A DNA stretch of 29,907 bases, taken from NCBI GenBank assembly GCA_013298675.1, contig JAAFIJ010000003.1, positions 1-29,907 of the forward strand, in the 5' to 3' direction. A model generated the notes under the pieces. That model was not told the DNA's origin. It worked only from the letters and a program-made list of their open reading frames with translations, and did not search any database. Below, piece after piece: positions 7,774 through 16,823 of the stretch. Every line of letters starts with the position of its first letter. The first letter of the stretch is position 1. Source of the stretch: Rhodobacterales bacterium (GTDB lineage Bacteria > Pseudomonadota > Alphaproteobacteria > Rhodobacterales > Rhodobacteraceae). A program made the position numbers and the translations under genes.

Positions 7774-7861
7774 GAAAATATGGGTTGAAAAAACCCCAAG
7801 GTGAGCGGGACCAATCGTAGGTTCTGCCGGACAAAGCAAAACACGCGATCAGGAGATTTCC

Positions 7862-8278
7862 ATGCGTCACTCTAATGGCTACCGCAAACTAAACCGGACC
7901 CACGAACACCGCAAGGCGATGTTCGCAAACATGGCTGGTTCGTTGATCGAGCACGAGCAGATCAAAACCACCCTGCCAAAAGCAAAAGAACTGCGCCCGA
8001 TCATCGAAAAACTGATCACCCTTGCCAAGCGCGGCGATCTGCACGCCCGTCGTCAGGCACATGCGCAGCTAAAGCAGGACATGCACACCGCGCGTCTGTT
8101 CGAAATTCTCGGACCACGTTACCAGACCCGTCAGGGCGGCTATGTGCGCGTGCTGAAGGCTGGCTTCCGCTACGGTGATATGGCGCCAATGGCGATCATT
8201 GAATTCGTGGATCGTGATCCTTCGGCCAAAGGTGCCGCAGACCACGCACGCACCGCTGCAGAAGAAGCAGCAGAATAA
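7862..8278 (+). CDS. rplQ: Ribosomal protein L17 (bL17)
   Basis: Large-subunit protein near the peptide exit. It has 138 residues and starts with the signature [20 protein letters not shown]. Further motifs are [26 protein letters not shown] and [21 protein letters not shown]; the tail is acidic and Ala-rich ([11 protein letters not shown]), common in alphaproteobacteria. AGGAG (7851-7855) sits 6 bases before the ATG. It is the last gene of the alpha operon, and a textbook intrinsic terminator lies 23 bases after the stop. Confidence 0.98.
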   Translation: MRHSNGYRKLNRTHEHRKAMFANMAGSLIEHEQIKTTLPKAKELRPIIEKLITLAKRGDLHARRQAHAQLKQDMHTARLFEILGPRYQTRQGGYVRVLKAGFRYGDMAPMAIIEFVDRDPSAKGAADHARTAAEEAAE

Positions 8279-8301
8279 ACGACGCCTAACAGCGTTTCAT
8301 C

Positions 8302-8330
8302 AAGCCCGCCTCTGGCGGGCTTTTTGTTTT
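8302..8330 (+). terminator. Rho-independent terminator after rplQ
   Basis: AAGCCCGCC (8302-8310), loop TCT, GGCGGGCTT (8314-8322), running into TTTTTGTTTT to 8330. A 9-bp GC-rich stem followed by a T-tract; this closes the ribosomal-protein operon. Confidence 0.95.
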
Positions 8331-8474
8331 CATGGCACTCGTCGCAGTCACTGTTGTGCACGCCCCCCTCGACAGCGGGCGTTCTTGCCAAACTGCCGCG
8401 CCAAACCTAGGGGCCTACCGCAAAGGTCTGACTTGCGCCTTTTCACGGGCCCACAGTCGGCATAGATTGGACGG

Positions 8475-9791
8475 ATGGCAGACCTATTTGACACTTCCGA
8501 ACCAAAGGCGCCCCTCGGTCCACGACCGTTGGCTGACAGGTTGCGCCCAAAATCATTGTCACAAGTGATTGGACAAGAACGCATTCTGTCGCCCGAGGGG
8601 CCACTGGGTGCGATGCTGGAAGCAAAAAACCTAAGTTCATTGATCCTTTGGGGCCCGCCCGGGGTTGGGAAGACGACCATTGCCCAACTGCTTGCGGCAG
8701 AAACCGACAAGCATTTCGTCCAAATCTCTGCGATTTACTCAGGGGTGGCGGACTTAAAAAAGGTGTTTGATTCCGCGAAAATCCGCCGTGCGAACGGGTT
8801 GGGTACCTTGCTGTTTGTCGACGAAATTCACCGGTTCAACAAAGCACAGCAAGATGGCTTTCTGCCGCACATGGAGGACGGCACGATTTTGCTGGTTGGT
8901 GCCACCACTGAAAACCCCAGCTTTGAGCTGAACGCGGCCTTGCTGTCGCGCGCGCAGGTGATTGTGCTTGATCGGCTGGAATTGCGCGATCTGGAGCGGC
9001 TGGCGCAGCGCGCAGAGCAAGAGTTGGGACGCGCCCTGCCACTGACGGGTGAAGCGCGCGAAAGCTTGCTGGAGATGGCAGATGGCGATGGACGGGCGCT
9101 GTTGAACCTGATCGAACAGGCGTCGTCATGGCGGGTCGACAAACCACTTGATCGCGCGCAACTGGCCGCGCGCCTAATGCGGCGGGCAGCCAAGTTCGAC
9201 AAGACGGGCGAGGAACATTACAACCTGATCTCCGCCCTGCATAAATCGGTCCGCGGATCCGATCCGGATGCCGCACTTTATTGGTTCGCGCGCATGCTGG
9301 AAGGCGGCGAAGATCCCCGGTTTCTGGCGCGCCGGATCACCCGTATGGCGGTCGAGGACATTGGCCTTGCCGATCCCCAAGCGCAGCAGGTGTGTTTGGA
9401 ATCTTGGAACACATACGAACGATTGGGCAGCCCAGAAGGGGAATTGGCGCTGGCCCAAGCGTTGGTTTATCTGGCATTGGCCCCCAAATCGAACGCAGTT
9501 TATGTTGCCTATAAGGCCGCGCGTGCAGCCGCGCGCGACAGTGGAAGCCAGCCACCGCCGCTTCACATTCGAAACGCCCCGACACGGCTGATGAAGGACA
9601 TCGGCTATGGCGCGGGCTATGCCTATGATCATGACGCAGAAGATGGGTTCTCTGGGCAAGACTATTTCCCCGAGGGCATGAAGCGCCCGGTGTTTTATCA
9701 ACCCCTGGAACGCGGCTTTGAACGAGAGTTGCACAAGCGGGTAGAGTATTTTGCCAAACTGCGCGCAAAGCGACAGCAGTCGAACGATTGA
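8475..9791 (+). CDS. rarA: Replication-associated recombination protein A (AAA+ ATPase RarA/MgsA)
   Basis: Cytosolic AAA+ ATPase related to clamp loaders and RuvB that acts at stalled replication forks. At 438 residues it has normal family length. Walker A GPPGVGKT is at residues 60-67; Walker B/DEXH-like FVDEIHRFNK at ~113-122; sensor 1 VGATTENPS; the arginine-finger region ALLSRAQVI. The C-terminal tetramerisation and lid region has HYNLISALHKSVRGSDPDAALYW. The N-terminal PLADRLRPKSLSQVIGQ is the conserved entry to the AAA+ domain. Its ATG at 8475 has only a weak Shine-Dalgarno (TTGGACGG). In related alphaproteobacteria rplQ and rarA are close and rarA is typically followed by crcB and rluC; here those genes are 17 kb away on the other strand. 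Confidence 0.95.
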   Translation: MADLFDTSEPKAPLGPRPLADRLRPKSLSQVIGQERILSPEGPLGAMLEAKNLSSLILWGPPGVGKTTIAQLLAAETDKHFVQISAIYSGVADLKKVFDSAKIRRANGLGTLLFVDEIHRFNKAQQDGFLPHMEDGTILLVGATTENPSFELNAALLSRAQVIVLDRLELRDLERLAQRAEQELGRALPLTGEARESLLEMADGDGRALLNLIEQASSWRVDKPLDRAQLAARLMRRAAKFDKTGEEHYNLISALHKSVRGSDPDAALYWFARMLEGGEDPRFLARRITRMAVEDIGLADPQAQQVCLESWNTYERLGSPEGELALAQALVYLALAPKSNAVYVAYKAARAAARDSGSQPPPLHIRNAPTRLMKDIGYGAGYAYDHDAEDGFSGQDYFPEGMKRPVFYQPLERGFERELHKRVEYFAKLRAKRQQSND

Positions 9792-10013
9792 ATTGGTGCA
9801 ACACAGAAGGACCGCAGTTGGCGATTCTCGGTGGCAAGGAACCAGAGAGACAAAAAAGCCGTTAAATGCGCGCCCTGCGACAGGGACGAAAGCAGGGGAA
9901 CTGCAGAAAAGTCTCTGCAAAATCTGTGCGCGCGTTAAACAACGAGACAGCCCGAAAGACTAAAGTTTCCTAAGTGGCATCCTGTCTTGGTGCGTTCGCT
10001 AAGGAGAAACAAA

Positions 10014-11558
10014 GTGTTCCAAAGGGTGATGGCTGTTGTGCGCAAACCACTTAGCAGGTTGCCCGGACAACGACCGGATCTTCTGGTGTTTCTTCCGGCG
10101 GTTGCCCTGATGCTCTACTGGTGGGGAGGTGAGCGCTATCTTGTGCTTATGGCCTTTGCGAGTCCGCTGCTTTTGTTGGCTTCGCAAACCGTTCGTCCCG
10201 GCAAACCAAAATATTCCGACACCCACCATATTACGCTGAGCGGCGGGCATTCACGCACCCATATCATTGAAAAGCTTGATCAAGCCCTAGTAGCTGCCAA
10301 TGCGGCGGCCTCATCCACGGCGTGCTTTGTTGTTTGTATTGATGATGAGGACCGGTTGTCCACACGGTATGGGCGCGCGGCAGAGGCGGCGATTCTGACC
10401 CAATGCAGCGACCGGATTCGTGGTGCGTTGCGTCAAATGGACACTTTGGTCAGGTTGGACAGTGGTGGCTTTGCGGTGTGTCTTGATGCCAAACGAAGAT
10501 TGGACATCGAGACAGTTTTGACCATCAGTTCGCGGTTTCAAGAAGCACTTTCCGCTGCGATCAGCCTGAATGCGGCGCGCATCTACATCACGGCCTCTGT
10601 TGGATTCTGTCTTTCCGCCAAAAGCCCAAAGCAGACCGGAGAAGCCTTGCTTGACGCTGCGCAACTTGCAGCGGACGCGGCGCTGCGGTCGGGCCCGTCC
10701 GCGATCAGGTCTTTTGACGGCGAGATGATCACTGCGCGTGACCGATCCGAGGCGTTGCGGACCGAGATGGAAGCGGCGTTGAACAATGGCGAGGTGCGTG
10801 CCTACTTCCAGCCGCAAGTCTCTACCGAGACCGGGGCAATTTCCGGATTTGAAGCATTGGCCCGCTGGCATCACCCAGAGCGCGGCGTCATTGCGCCTGG
10901 GGAATTCTTGCCGATCATTGAGGACAATGATCTGAGTGATCGCTTGGGCGAAGTAATGTTGTACCAAGCGCTTTTCGCGATGAAACAGTGGGACAAAGAG
11001 GGCTTTCAGATTCCTTGTGTTGCCGTCAACTTTTCGTCCGGAGAACTGCGCAATCCGCTGCTTGTGTCAAAACTGAAATGGGAACTGGACCGGTTCGATC
11101 TGGAACCAAAGCGACTGTGTGTCGAGATCCTGGAGAATGTCGTCGCGGCCACGGAAAATGACATTGTCGTTTCGAATATTTCGGGATTGGCGGCCCTCGG
11201 CTGCGGCATCGATCTGGATGATTTTGGCACGGGCCATGCCTCTATCACCTCTATCCGGCGCTTTGCGATCCGCCGCATCAAAGTTGACCGAAGCTTTGTG
11301 ACGCGGATTGATAAAGACCCCAGTCAGCAAAAAATGGTGGCCGCGATCCTGTCGATGGCGGAACAATTGGGCCTCGCGACACTGGCCGAAGGGGTGGAAA
11401 CCGTCGGAGAGCATACGACACTTGCGCAACTTGGATGCAGCGATGTTCAGGGCTATTCTATTGCAAAACCGATGCCCTTCGATGCGACGACCGCTTGGAT
11501 CGCCGAGTATCGGAAAAACCGACCACCGCAGATTCAAATCAAACACCGCGCGCGATGA
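10014..11558 (+). CDS. Membrane-anchored GGDEF-EAL protein (probable c-di-GMP phosphodiesterase)
   Basis: A 514-residue signalling protein. Two N-terminal hydrophobic helices (LLVFLPAVALMLYWWG and YLVLMAFASPLLLLA) anchor it in the inner membrane. A GGDEF domain follows (residues ~75-240), whose signature is replaced by DSGGF (149-153), so cyclase activity is probably lost. The EAL domain (~250-500) looks intact: FEALARW (E280), AVNFSSGEL with its Asn, CVEILENV, the DDFGTG loop, IKVDRSFV and LAEGVE. It should therefore hydrolyse c-di-GMP to pGpG. I chose GTG 10014 because AAGGAG (10001-10006) lies 7 bases upstream; an in-frame TTG at 9987 has no such site. It stands alone between rarA and yidC; 168 bases follow before yidC. 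Confidence 0.9.
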   Translation: MFQRVMAVVRKPLSRLPGQRPDLLVFLPAVALMLYWWGGERYLVLMAFASPLLLLASQTVRPGKPKYSDTHHITLSGGHSRTHIIEKLDQALVAANAAASSTACFVVCIDDEDRLSTRYGRAAEAAILTQCSDRIRGALRQMDTLVRLDSGGFAVCLDAKRRLDIETVLTISSRFQEALSAAISLNAARIYITASVGFCLSAKSPKQTGEALLDAAQLAADAALRSGPSAIRSFDGEMITARDRSEALRTEMEAALNNGEVRAYFQPQVSTETGAISGFEALARWHHPERGVIAPGEFLPIIEDNDLSDRLGEVMLYQALFAMKQWDKEGFQIPCVAVNFSSGELRNPLLVSKLKWELDRFDLEPKRLCVEILENVVAATENDIVVSNISGLAALGCGIDLDDFGTGHASITSIRRFAIRRIKVDRSFVTRIDKDPSQQKMVAAILSMAEQLGLATLAEGVETVGEHTTLAQLGCSDVQGYSIAKPMPFDATTAWIAEYRKNRPPQIQIKHRAR

Positions 11559-11661
11559 ATGGAGTATTGCGCTCTGGGTGGCAATGACGCCGAGGAAGTC
11601 TAAAATCCGCCTGTCTATTCACGTTAACGGGCACATTCCGGGTACATTTCGGGAAAACCAC

Positions 11662-11690
11662 TTGACCTTTTGGCCCCCCTTCTGTTGAAC
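11662..11690 (+). promoter_or_regulatory. Weak candidate promoter for yidC-MOSC-yihA
   Basis: TTGACC (11662-11667) and TTGAAC (11685-11690) with 17-base spacing, 37 bases before the yidC ATG. The -35 is good (5/6) but the -10 poor (3/6). Confidence 0.3.
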
Positions 11691-11726
11691 CAGCCCTAAC
11701 CCTGAATTGGAATGGTGGCGGTCCTA

Positions 11727-13601
11727 ATGGACGATCAAAACAAGAATATGATCCTTGCAACGGTGTTGAGTTTCGCCGTGCTTTTGGCGTGGTACGTCGG
11801 CGGTCCGATGGTGTTTCCGCAATGGTTCCCAGACCCGGCGCAAATGACGGCGGCAGCGCCCGAAGGTGCTGTTGTCTTGCCCGAGGCGGCCACGGAACAG
11901 GCGACGCCGAGTATTTCCAGCGAGACGGGGGCCGCGCTTAAACTGGCCGCGCGGGCCACGATCGATACGCCTAAACTCGAGGGTTCGATTTCCGCGCTTG
12001 GCGGCCGGATTGATGATCTGTCGCTCAAGACCTATCGCGAAACGATTGCTGAGGGCTCACCGAACGTCAAGTTGTTGATGCCGCTTGATGAGGCCAACCC
12101 CTATTACGCGGTGTTCGGCTGGTTGGCGGGCAAGGGCCTTGCAGCCGAAGATACGCCAAGTGCGACGACGTTGTGGACCATCGCGCCCGGCGCAAAGTTG
12201 ACTGTTGAAACACCCGTTTCCATGACTTGGGACAATGGCAAAGGATTGGTGTTCACCAGAACCATTTCGGTCGATGAGGATTTTCTGTTTTCGATCAAGG
12301 ACGCGGTTCAGAACAATTCTGCGACCGAGGCGCGTTTGGCACCTTATGGTATCATCGCGCGTCACGGGTTGCCCAAACTGCAGAACATCTACGTGGTTCA
12401 CGAGGGGATGGTTCGTCGGACCGATGGGATCACCGAAGAGGTCAAATACAGTAACTTGGCAGCGCTTCCGGTCGACGAAAATGAACAATTGCCCGCCGAA
12501 GTTATTGAGGCCACGACAGATGGCTGGATTGGCTTCACCGATCATTACTGGATGACAACGCTTATCCCTGAGCAGGGCAAGCCGTATAAATCCATCGTCA
12601 AATACGTCCCACAGTCCGATATCTATCAATCCGAAGTGCGCCAGCCTGTCTTTGCCGTGGCCCCAGGCGCATCGGCGGAAACGACCACGCGGTTGTTTGC
12701 TGGCGCGAAAGAATGGGCGACGATTGGGGATTATGAAAACAAGCCAGGTTTGATCGCATCGCTGTTTGGCGCAAAGGTTGATCCGGCACGCGTTGCCATC
12801 CCGGGCTTTATCGACTCGATCGATTGGGGCTGGTTCTATTTCCTGACCAAGCCGATCTTTGGCGTGCTGCACTGGCTGCATGGTCTGTTGGGAAATATGG
12901 GCCTTGCGATCATTGGCCTGACGTTCTTTCTTAAACTGCTCGTGCTGCCGCTTGCGTATAAATCCTACGTGTCGATGGCCCGCATGAAGGAATTGCAGCC
13001 AGAGATGGAGGCGCTAAAAGAGCGTTGCGGCGAAGACAAAGCGCGCATGCAAAAAGAGATGATGGCGCTTTACAAGGAAAAGAAGGTCAATCCGGCAGCG
13101 GGCTGCTTGCCAATCCTGATCCAGATCCCGATCTTCTTCTCGCTGTACAAGGTTATCTTCGTGACCATCGAGTTGCGGCACACGCCTTTCTTTGGGTGGC
13201 TGAATGACTTGTCTGCACCGGATTCCTCTTCCTTGTTCAACCTGTTTGGCTTGTTGCCATGGGGCGCGCCTGCGGCGGGAACGCTGCTTGCGTTGATCTT
13301 TATCGGCGTGCTGCCCATCCTTTTGGGCATCAGCATGTGGTTGCAACAAAAGCTGAATCCAGCGCCAGCGGATCCGGTACAGCAGCAGATTTTTGCATGG
13401 ATGCCGTTTATCTTTATGTTCATGTTGGGCAGTTTTGCCAGCGGCTTGGTTGTGTACTGGATCACCAACAACACCATCACCTTTGCCCAGCAATATCTGA
13501 TCATGCGGAGCCATGGGCATACGCCGGACATTTTTGGAAACATCCTCGCCGGCTTTAAGAAAAAACCAGTGGTGGTGGCTGATAAGGCCAAAAAGAAATG
13601 A
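11727..13601 (+). CDS. yidC: Membrane protein insertase YidC
   Basis: Inserts and folds inner-membrane proteins alone or with SecYEG. The 624-residue product has the Gram-negative layout. An N-terminal anchor helix (NMILATVLSFAVLLAWYVGG) is followed by a low-complexity Ala/Glu/Thr linker. A large periplasmic beta domain (~60-345) comes next, then the conserved insertase core (~365-600). The core begins WGWFYFLTKPIFGVLHWLHG and includes KSYVSMARMKELQPEM (coiled cytoplasmic loop), VNPAAGCLPILIQIPIFFSL and VYWITNNTITFAQQYLI. The C-terminus is basic (GFKKKPVVVADKAKKK). I chose ATG 11727 because homologues start MDDxN; an in-frame ATG at 11712 would add five residues. Its stop overlaps the MOSC start (ATGA). 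Its classic partner yidD is not upstream but at 26883-27137 on the minus strand. Confidence 0.96.
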   Translation: MDDQNKNMILATVLSFAVLLAWYVGGPMVFPQWFPDPAQMTAAAPEGAVVLPEAATEQATPSISSETGAALKLAARATIDTPKLEGSISALGGRIDDLSLKTYRETIAEGSPNVKLLMPLDEANPYYAVFGWLAGKGLAAEDTPSATTLWTIAPGAKLTVETPVSMTWDNGKGLVFTRTISVDEDFLFSIKDAVQNNSATEARLAPYGIIARHGLPKLQNIYVVHEGMVRRTDGITEEVKYSNLAALPVDENEQLPAEVIEATTDGWIGFTDHYWMTTLIPEQGKPYKSIVKYVPQSDIYQSEVRQPVFAVAPGASAETTTRLFAGAKEWATIGDYENKPGLIASLFGAKVDPARVAIPGFIDSIDWGWFYFLTKPIFGVLHWLHGLLGNMGLAIIGLTFFLKLLVLPLAYKSYVSMARMKELQPEMEALKERCGEDKARMQKEMMALYKEKKVNPAAGCLPILIQIPIFFSLYKVIFVTIELRHTPFFGWLNDLSAPDSSSLFNLFGLLPWGAPAAGTLLALIFIGVLPILLGISMWLQQKLNPAPADPVQQQIFAWMPFIFMFMLGSFASGLVVYWITNNTITFAQQYLIMRSHGHTPDIFGNILAGFKKKPVVVADKAKKK

Positions 13602-14344
13602 CGGGGGTGCTGGCGCATATTTGCCGGCATCCGATCAAAGGACACGGACGCGAGGCCCTCGCGTCCGTTCGTCTTTTGGCAGATCAGTGTTTGCCATGGG
13701 ACCGCCATTGGGCTGTGGCGCATGAGGCGGCCAAGCTGAAGGACGGTTGGAACCCTTGCGTGAACTTTGCGCGGGGGGCAAAAGCGCCCCAGTTGATGGC
13801 GATCACCTGCGCATTTGATGAGGCCAATGAGACGCTGAAATTGTCGCATCCTGACGCTGGCGAGATCACGTTTGACCCGGAAAACCCTGATGATCTTGCG
13901 CGCTTCTTGGACTGGGTCCGCCCGTTAAACCCAACGGATCGGGCGCAACCGGTTCGGATTGTATCCGCCGGGGTTGGTCTGACCGATAGCGAATTTCCCA
14001 GCGTGTCGATTCTGTCGTTAAGTTCACTGCGCGATCTATCGGCGAAAATGGGTCAGCCTCTGTCGATTGATCGCTGGCGCGGGAACCTGTGGCTGGACGG
14101 TGTGGCACCGTGGGAAGAATTCAATTGGATCGGCAAGACCCTGACCATTGGTGGCGCAACGTTGCGGATTGAAGAGCGGATTACCCGCTGTCGCGCCACG
14201 ATGGTGGACCCGCAGACAGGTAAAATCGACGGCGACACCTTAGCCGCCTTGGAACAGAATTTTGGCCATCAGGACTTTGGGCTGTATGCCCGCGTGCTGA
14301 GTGCTGGTAAGGTCGCACTTGGCGATCAATGGAGCGTGGCATGA
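13598..14344 (+). CDS. MOSC domain-containing protein
   Basis: A 248-residue protein with an N-terminal MOSC beta-barrel (residues ~1-110, starting VLAHICRHPIKGHGREAL). A C-terminal MOSC domain (~115-245) has the conserved cysteine C198 in ITRCRAT, equivalent to the molybdenum-liganding cysteine of mARC/YcbX-type proteins. Such proteins bind sulfurated molybdenum cofactor and often reduce N-hydroxylated compounds or detoxify thiol adducts; the actual substrate is unknown. It lacks the fused ferredoxin domain of E. coli YcbX. Both ends overlap neighbours by ATGA (with yidC and yihA), so it is translationally coupled in a yidC-MOSC-yihA operon. That conserved linkage in Rhodobacterales has no obvious functional explanation. 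Confidence 0.88.
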   Translation: MTGVLAHICRHPIKGHGREALASVRLLADQCLPWDRHWAVAHEAAKLKDGWNPCVNFARGAKAPQLMAITCAFDEANETLKLSHPDAGEITFDPENPDDLARFLDWVRPLNPTDRAQPVRIVSAGVGLTDSEFPSVSILSLSSLRDLSAKMGQPLSIDRWRGNLWLDGVAPWEEFNWIGKTLTIGGATLRIEERITRCRATMVDPQTGKIDGDTLAALEQNFGHQDFGLYARVLSAGKVALGDQWSVA

Positions 14345-14991
14345 GCCTGCAGTTTAATCTTGCACCCGAACCCGAATTTTCTGACCGAGAGCTTGGTCGA
14401 CTGTTGTTTGCAGGCCCCGTCGATTTTGTCAAAGGCGTGGTTGCGATGTCTGGCCTGCCAGAGCCGGACCGACTTGAGGTCTGTTTTGCGGGCCGTTCAA
14501 ACGTCGGCAAGTCTAGCCTTATCAATGCACTGACGGGCCGCAAAAGCCTTGCGCGGGCGTCGAACACGCCGGGCCGTACCCAAGAGATCAACTACTTTGC
14601 TTTGGGCGAAGAGCGTTACCTCGTTGACCTTCCGGGCTATGGCTATGCCGAGGCACCCGTGGCAGTCGTTGCCAAGTGGCAGGCGTTGTTGAAGCAGTAT
14701 CTTGCCGGTCGTCAGACCTTGCGCCGGGCCTTTGTGTTGATCGACACGCGGCACGGCGTGAAAGACGTTGATGAAGAGATCCTTCGGCTGCTGGATCGTT
14801 CGGCCGTGACCTTTCAGGCGGTGCTGACCAAGGCGGATAAGGTCCTAAAGTCAGAACGCGACGCGGTTATTGAACAGGTCAAGGGCGCATTGGGCAAACA
14901 CGCCGCCGCCTATCCAGAGATCATCGTGACCTCATCGGAAAAGGGCGATGGGATTGAAACCCTGCGCGCGACGATTGCAACCCTGATCTAG
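14341..14991 (+). CDS. yihA: Ribosome biogenesis GTPase YihA/YsxC (EngB)
   Basis: Small GTPase needed for late assembly of the 50S subunit. The 216-residue product shows all G motifs: G1 GRSNVGKS (51-58), G2 around NTPGRTQ, G3 DLPGYGYAE, G4 TKADK, G5 TSSEKGDG. ATG 14341 overlaps the MOSC stop as ATGA and has GGAG (14330-14333) 7 bases upstream; an ATG at 14329 is in frame but lacks a ribosome-binding site. It ends the yidC operon; a convergent short-chain dehydrogenase stops 6 bases away. In many relatives argB follows directly. Confidence 0.96.
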   Translation: MSLQFNLAPEPEFSDRELGRLLFAGPVDFVKGVVAMSGLPEPDRLEVCFAGRSNVGKSSLINALTGRKSLARASNTPGRTQEINYFALGEERYLVDLPGYGYAEAPVAVVAKWQALLKQYLAGRQTLRRAFVLIDTRHGVKDVDEEILRLLDRSAVTFQAVLTKADKVLKSERDAVIEQVKGALGKHAAAYPEIIVTSSEKGDGIETLRATIATLI

Positions 14992-14997
14992 GCGACG

Positions 14998-15729
14998 CTA
15001 AACGTGCTGCGCGCCGTTCACCTCTATCTCTGTGCCAGAGATATAACTTGATTGGTCAGAGCATAAAAACCAAATGACATCCGCCACTTCGCGCGGTTGT
15101 CCTAGCCGCTGCATCGGCAGTTTTTCGACAATTTTGTCGGTGCCAGGCGACAGGATGGCGGTTTCCACCTCACCCGGTGCGATGGCGTTCACGCGCACCC
15201 CCAAGGGGCCGAAATCATGCGCCATTTCGCGGGTTAATGCCGCCAAAGCGGCCTTTGACGTGGCATAGGCCGCACCGGCAAAGGGATGCACCCGCACCCC
15301 GGCAATCGAGGTCACGTTCACGATAGATCCTTTGGCCGCTGCGAGTTCTTGTTGCAAGCCGCGCGCAAGGATGACCGAGGAAAAGAAATTGACGTGAAAG
15401 ACCTGACCCCATGTGCGCAGGTCGGTTTCCAGCGTGTTCAGCCGTTTGCCGCCTTCGCCCTTTGGCGAGATGCCCGCGTTGTTGACAAGGGCGTGCAGGC
15501 GTCCGCCGATCTTGGATTTGATCGTCTCAATCGCCGCGATGGTTTTGTTGGGATCGGCCAGATCGATTTGGATATGGTTTTCCTCACCGCCGGGCCATGG
15601 GCAGCGGGGGTCAAAGGGTTGGCGCGAACAGGTCAGAACGCGCCACCCCTCGGCCGAGAATCGTTTGACCGTGGCGTGGCCGATGCCTCGGCTTGCGCCT
15701 GTCAGGACCAAAGTTTTCTGCTCGCTCAT
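14998..15729 (-). CDS. SDR-family NAD(P)-dependent oxidoreductase
   Basis: Classical short-chain dehydrogenase/reductase, 243 residues, cytosolic. The coenzyme motif TGASRGIG is at residues 10-17, with NNAG at ~88-91, the catalytic serine in VNVTSIAG, and YATSK carrying the Tyr/Lys pair. [11 protein letters not shown] follows, with the C-terminal [15 protein letters not shown]39/R41-type positions after strand two (CSRQP) hint at NADP preference. The substrate is not predictable. It is the only minus-strand gene between yihA and argB, its 3' end meeting yihA with a 6-base gap and no visible terminator between, so transcription of the two must collide or be balanced. Confidence 0.9.
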   Translation of the reverse strand: MSEQKTLVLTGASRGIGHATVKRFSAEGWRVLTCSRQPFDPRCPWPGGEENHIQIDLADPNKTIAAIETIKSKIGGRLHALVNNAGISPKGEGGKRLNTLETDLRTWGQVFHVNFFSSVILARGLQQELAAAKGSIVNVTSIAGVRVHPFAGAAYATSKAALAALTREMAHDFGPLGVRVNAIAPGEVETAILSPGTDKIVEKLPMQRLGQPREVADVIWFLCSDQSSYISGTEIEVNGAQHV

Positions 15730-15847
15730 CCGCCGGACCCTCTATTTCCATAAAACCTACAGTTATTGTCGGGAACTACAAGTGAGCCAAGCCGTCTTGG
15801 CAGACGAAATCAAAATGGCTAAGGGGGAATGGAAGATGGAGGCCCCC

Positions 15848-16747
15848 ATGAAGAAGCAAACCCTGACCATGAGCGATGCAATTTCAACTGCCAAAATGCT
15901 GTCCGAGGCGCTTCCGTATCTGCAGCGCTATTCTGGTGCGGTGGTTGTGGTGAAATTTGGCGGAAACGCCATGGGTGATGATGCCGCGATGGCCGAATTT
16001 GCGCGGGATATCGTGTTGATGCGCCAAGTGGGCGTAAACCCGGTCGTGGTGCATGGTGGTGGGCCGATGATCAACCAGATGCTGGAAAAGCTGGGGATCA
16101 AAAGCACCTTTGTGCGCGGCAAGCGGGTGACTGATAAGGCCACGGTCGAAGTGGTGGAGATGATTCTTTCGGGTCTGGTGAACAAGCGGATCGTGCAGGC
16201 GATCAATGACCAAGGTGGCCGCGCGGTTGGGATTTCGGGCAAAGACGATGATCTGATGGTCTGCGTCGCCGATGATCCCGAACTTGGGTTTGTTGGCCGC
16301 CCGGTTGAGATGAACGTGCAAGTGCTGCGCGATCTATACAATGCGGGCATCATTCCTGTCGTGGCCCCGGTTGCCACGGGTATGGAGGATAACGAGACGT
16401 TTAACGTCAACGGAGATACAGCCGCTGGGGCTATCGCGGGTGCCTTGCAGGCGGATCGCCTGTTGCTGTTAACCGACGTATCGGGAGTAAAGAACGCGGC
16501 AGGAGAGATTTTGACGCAAATCACACCCGAGGAAGTGCGCAAGATGATCACAGATGGCGTGATCGCAGGCGGTATGATTCCCAAAACCGAAACGGCGTTG
16601 CTGGCGCTGGATCAAGGGGTCAGGGCGGTGACGATTCTGGATGGTCGCATCCCCAATGCCTGCATACTTGAGCTGTTCACCGACCACGGTGCAGGCAGCC
16701 AGATCAGGTCAACAGAGCCTCGGGTAAAGCCGCGGGTCCGTCGCTAA
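15848..16747 (+). CDS. argB: Acetylglutamate kinase
   Basis: Second step of arginine synthesis: ATP-dependent phosphorylation of N-acetylglutamate in the cytosol. Motifs of the amino-acid kinase fold are [10 protein letters not shown] (residues 36-45), [27 protein letters not shown], and [15 protein letters not shown] with [13 protein letters not shown]. The N-terminal helix ([20 protein letters not shown]) is the extra helix typical of arginine-sensitive hexameric enzymes, suggesting feedback inhibition. The glycine-rich loop has F where most have L (KLGG). I chose ATG 15848, 5 bases after TGGAGG, giving 299 residues; ATG 15836, behind AGGGGG, is a possible alternative adding four residues. 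It is followed 76 bases later by the hydroxylase gene. Confidence 0.96.
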   Translation: MKKQTLTMSDAISTAKMLSEALPYLQRYSGAVVVVKFGGNAMGDDAAMAEFARDIVLMRQVGVNPVVVHGGGPMINQMLEKLGIKSTFVRGKRVTDKATVEVVEMILSGLVNKRIVQAINDQGGRAVGISGKDDDLMVCVADDPELGFVGRPVEMNVQVLRDLYNAGIIPVVAPVATGMEDNETFNVNGDTAAGAIAGALQADRLLLLTDVSGVKNAAGEILTQITPEEVRKMITDGVIAGGMIPKTETALLALDQGVRAVTILDGRIPNACILELFTDHGAGSQIRSTEPRVKPRVRR

Positions 16748-16823
16748 CCGCTGTTAAAATCAGGCGTCGTCATTGTCGGTCTCGTTTGCTAGGGTCGTCC
16801 CGTGGCAGTGAGGTGTCTTGTGA

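Noticed and set aside
12057..12881. 274-codon minus-strand frame inside yidC
   Set aside because: It is antisense to the periplasmic domain of YidC with no recognisable domain.
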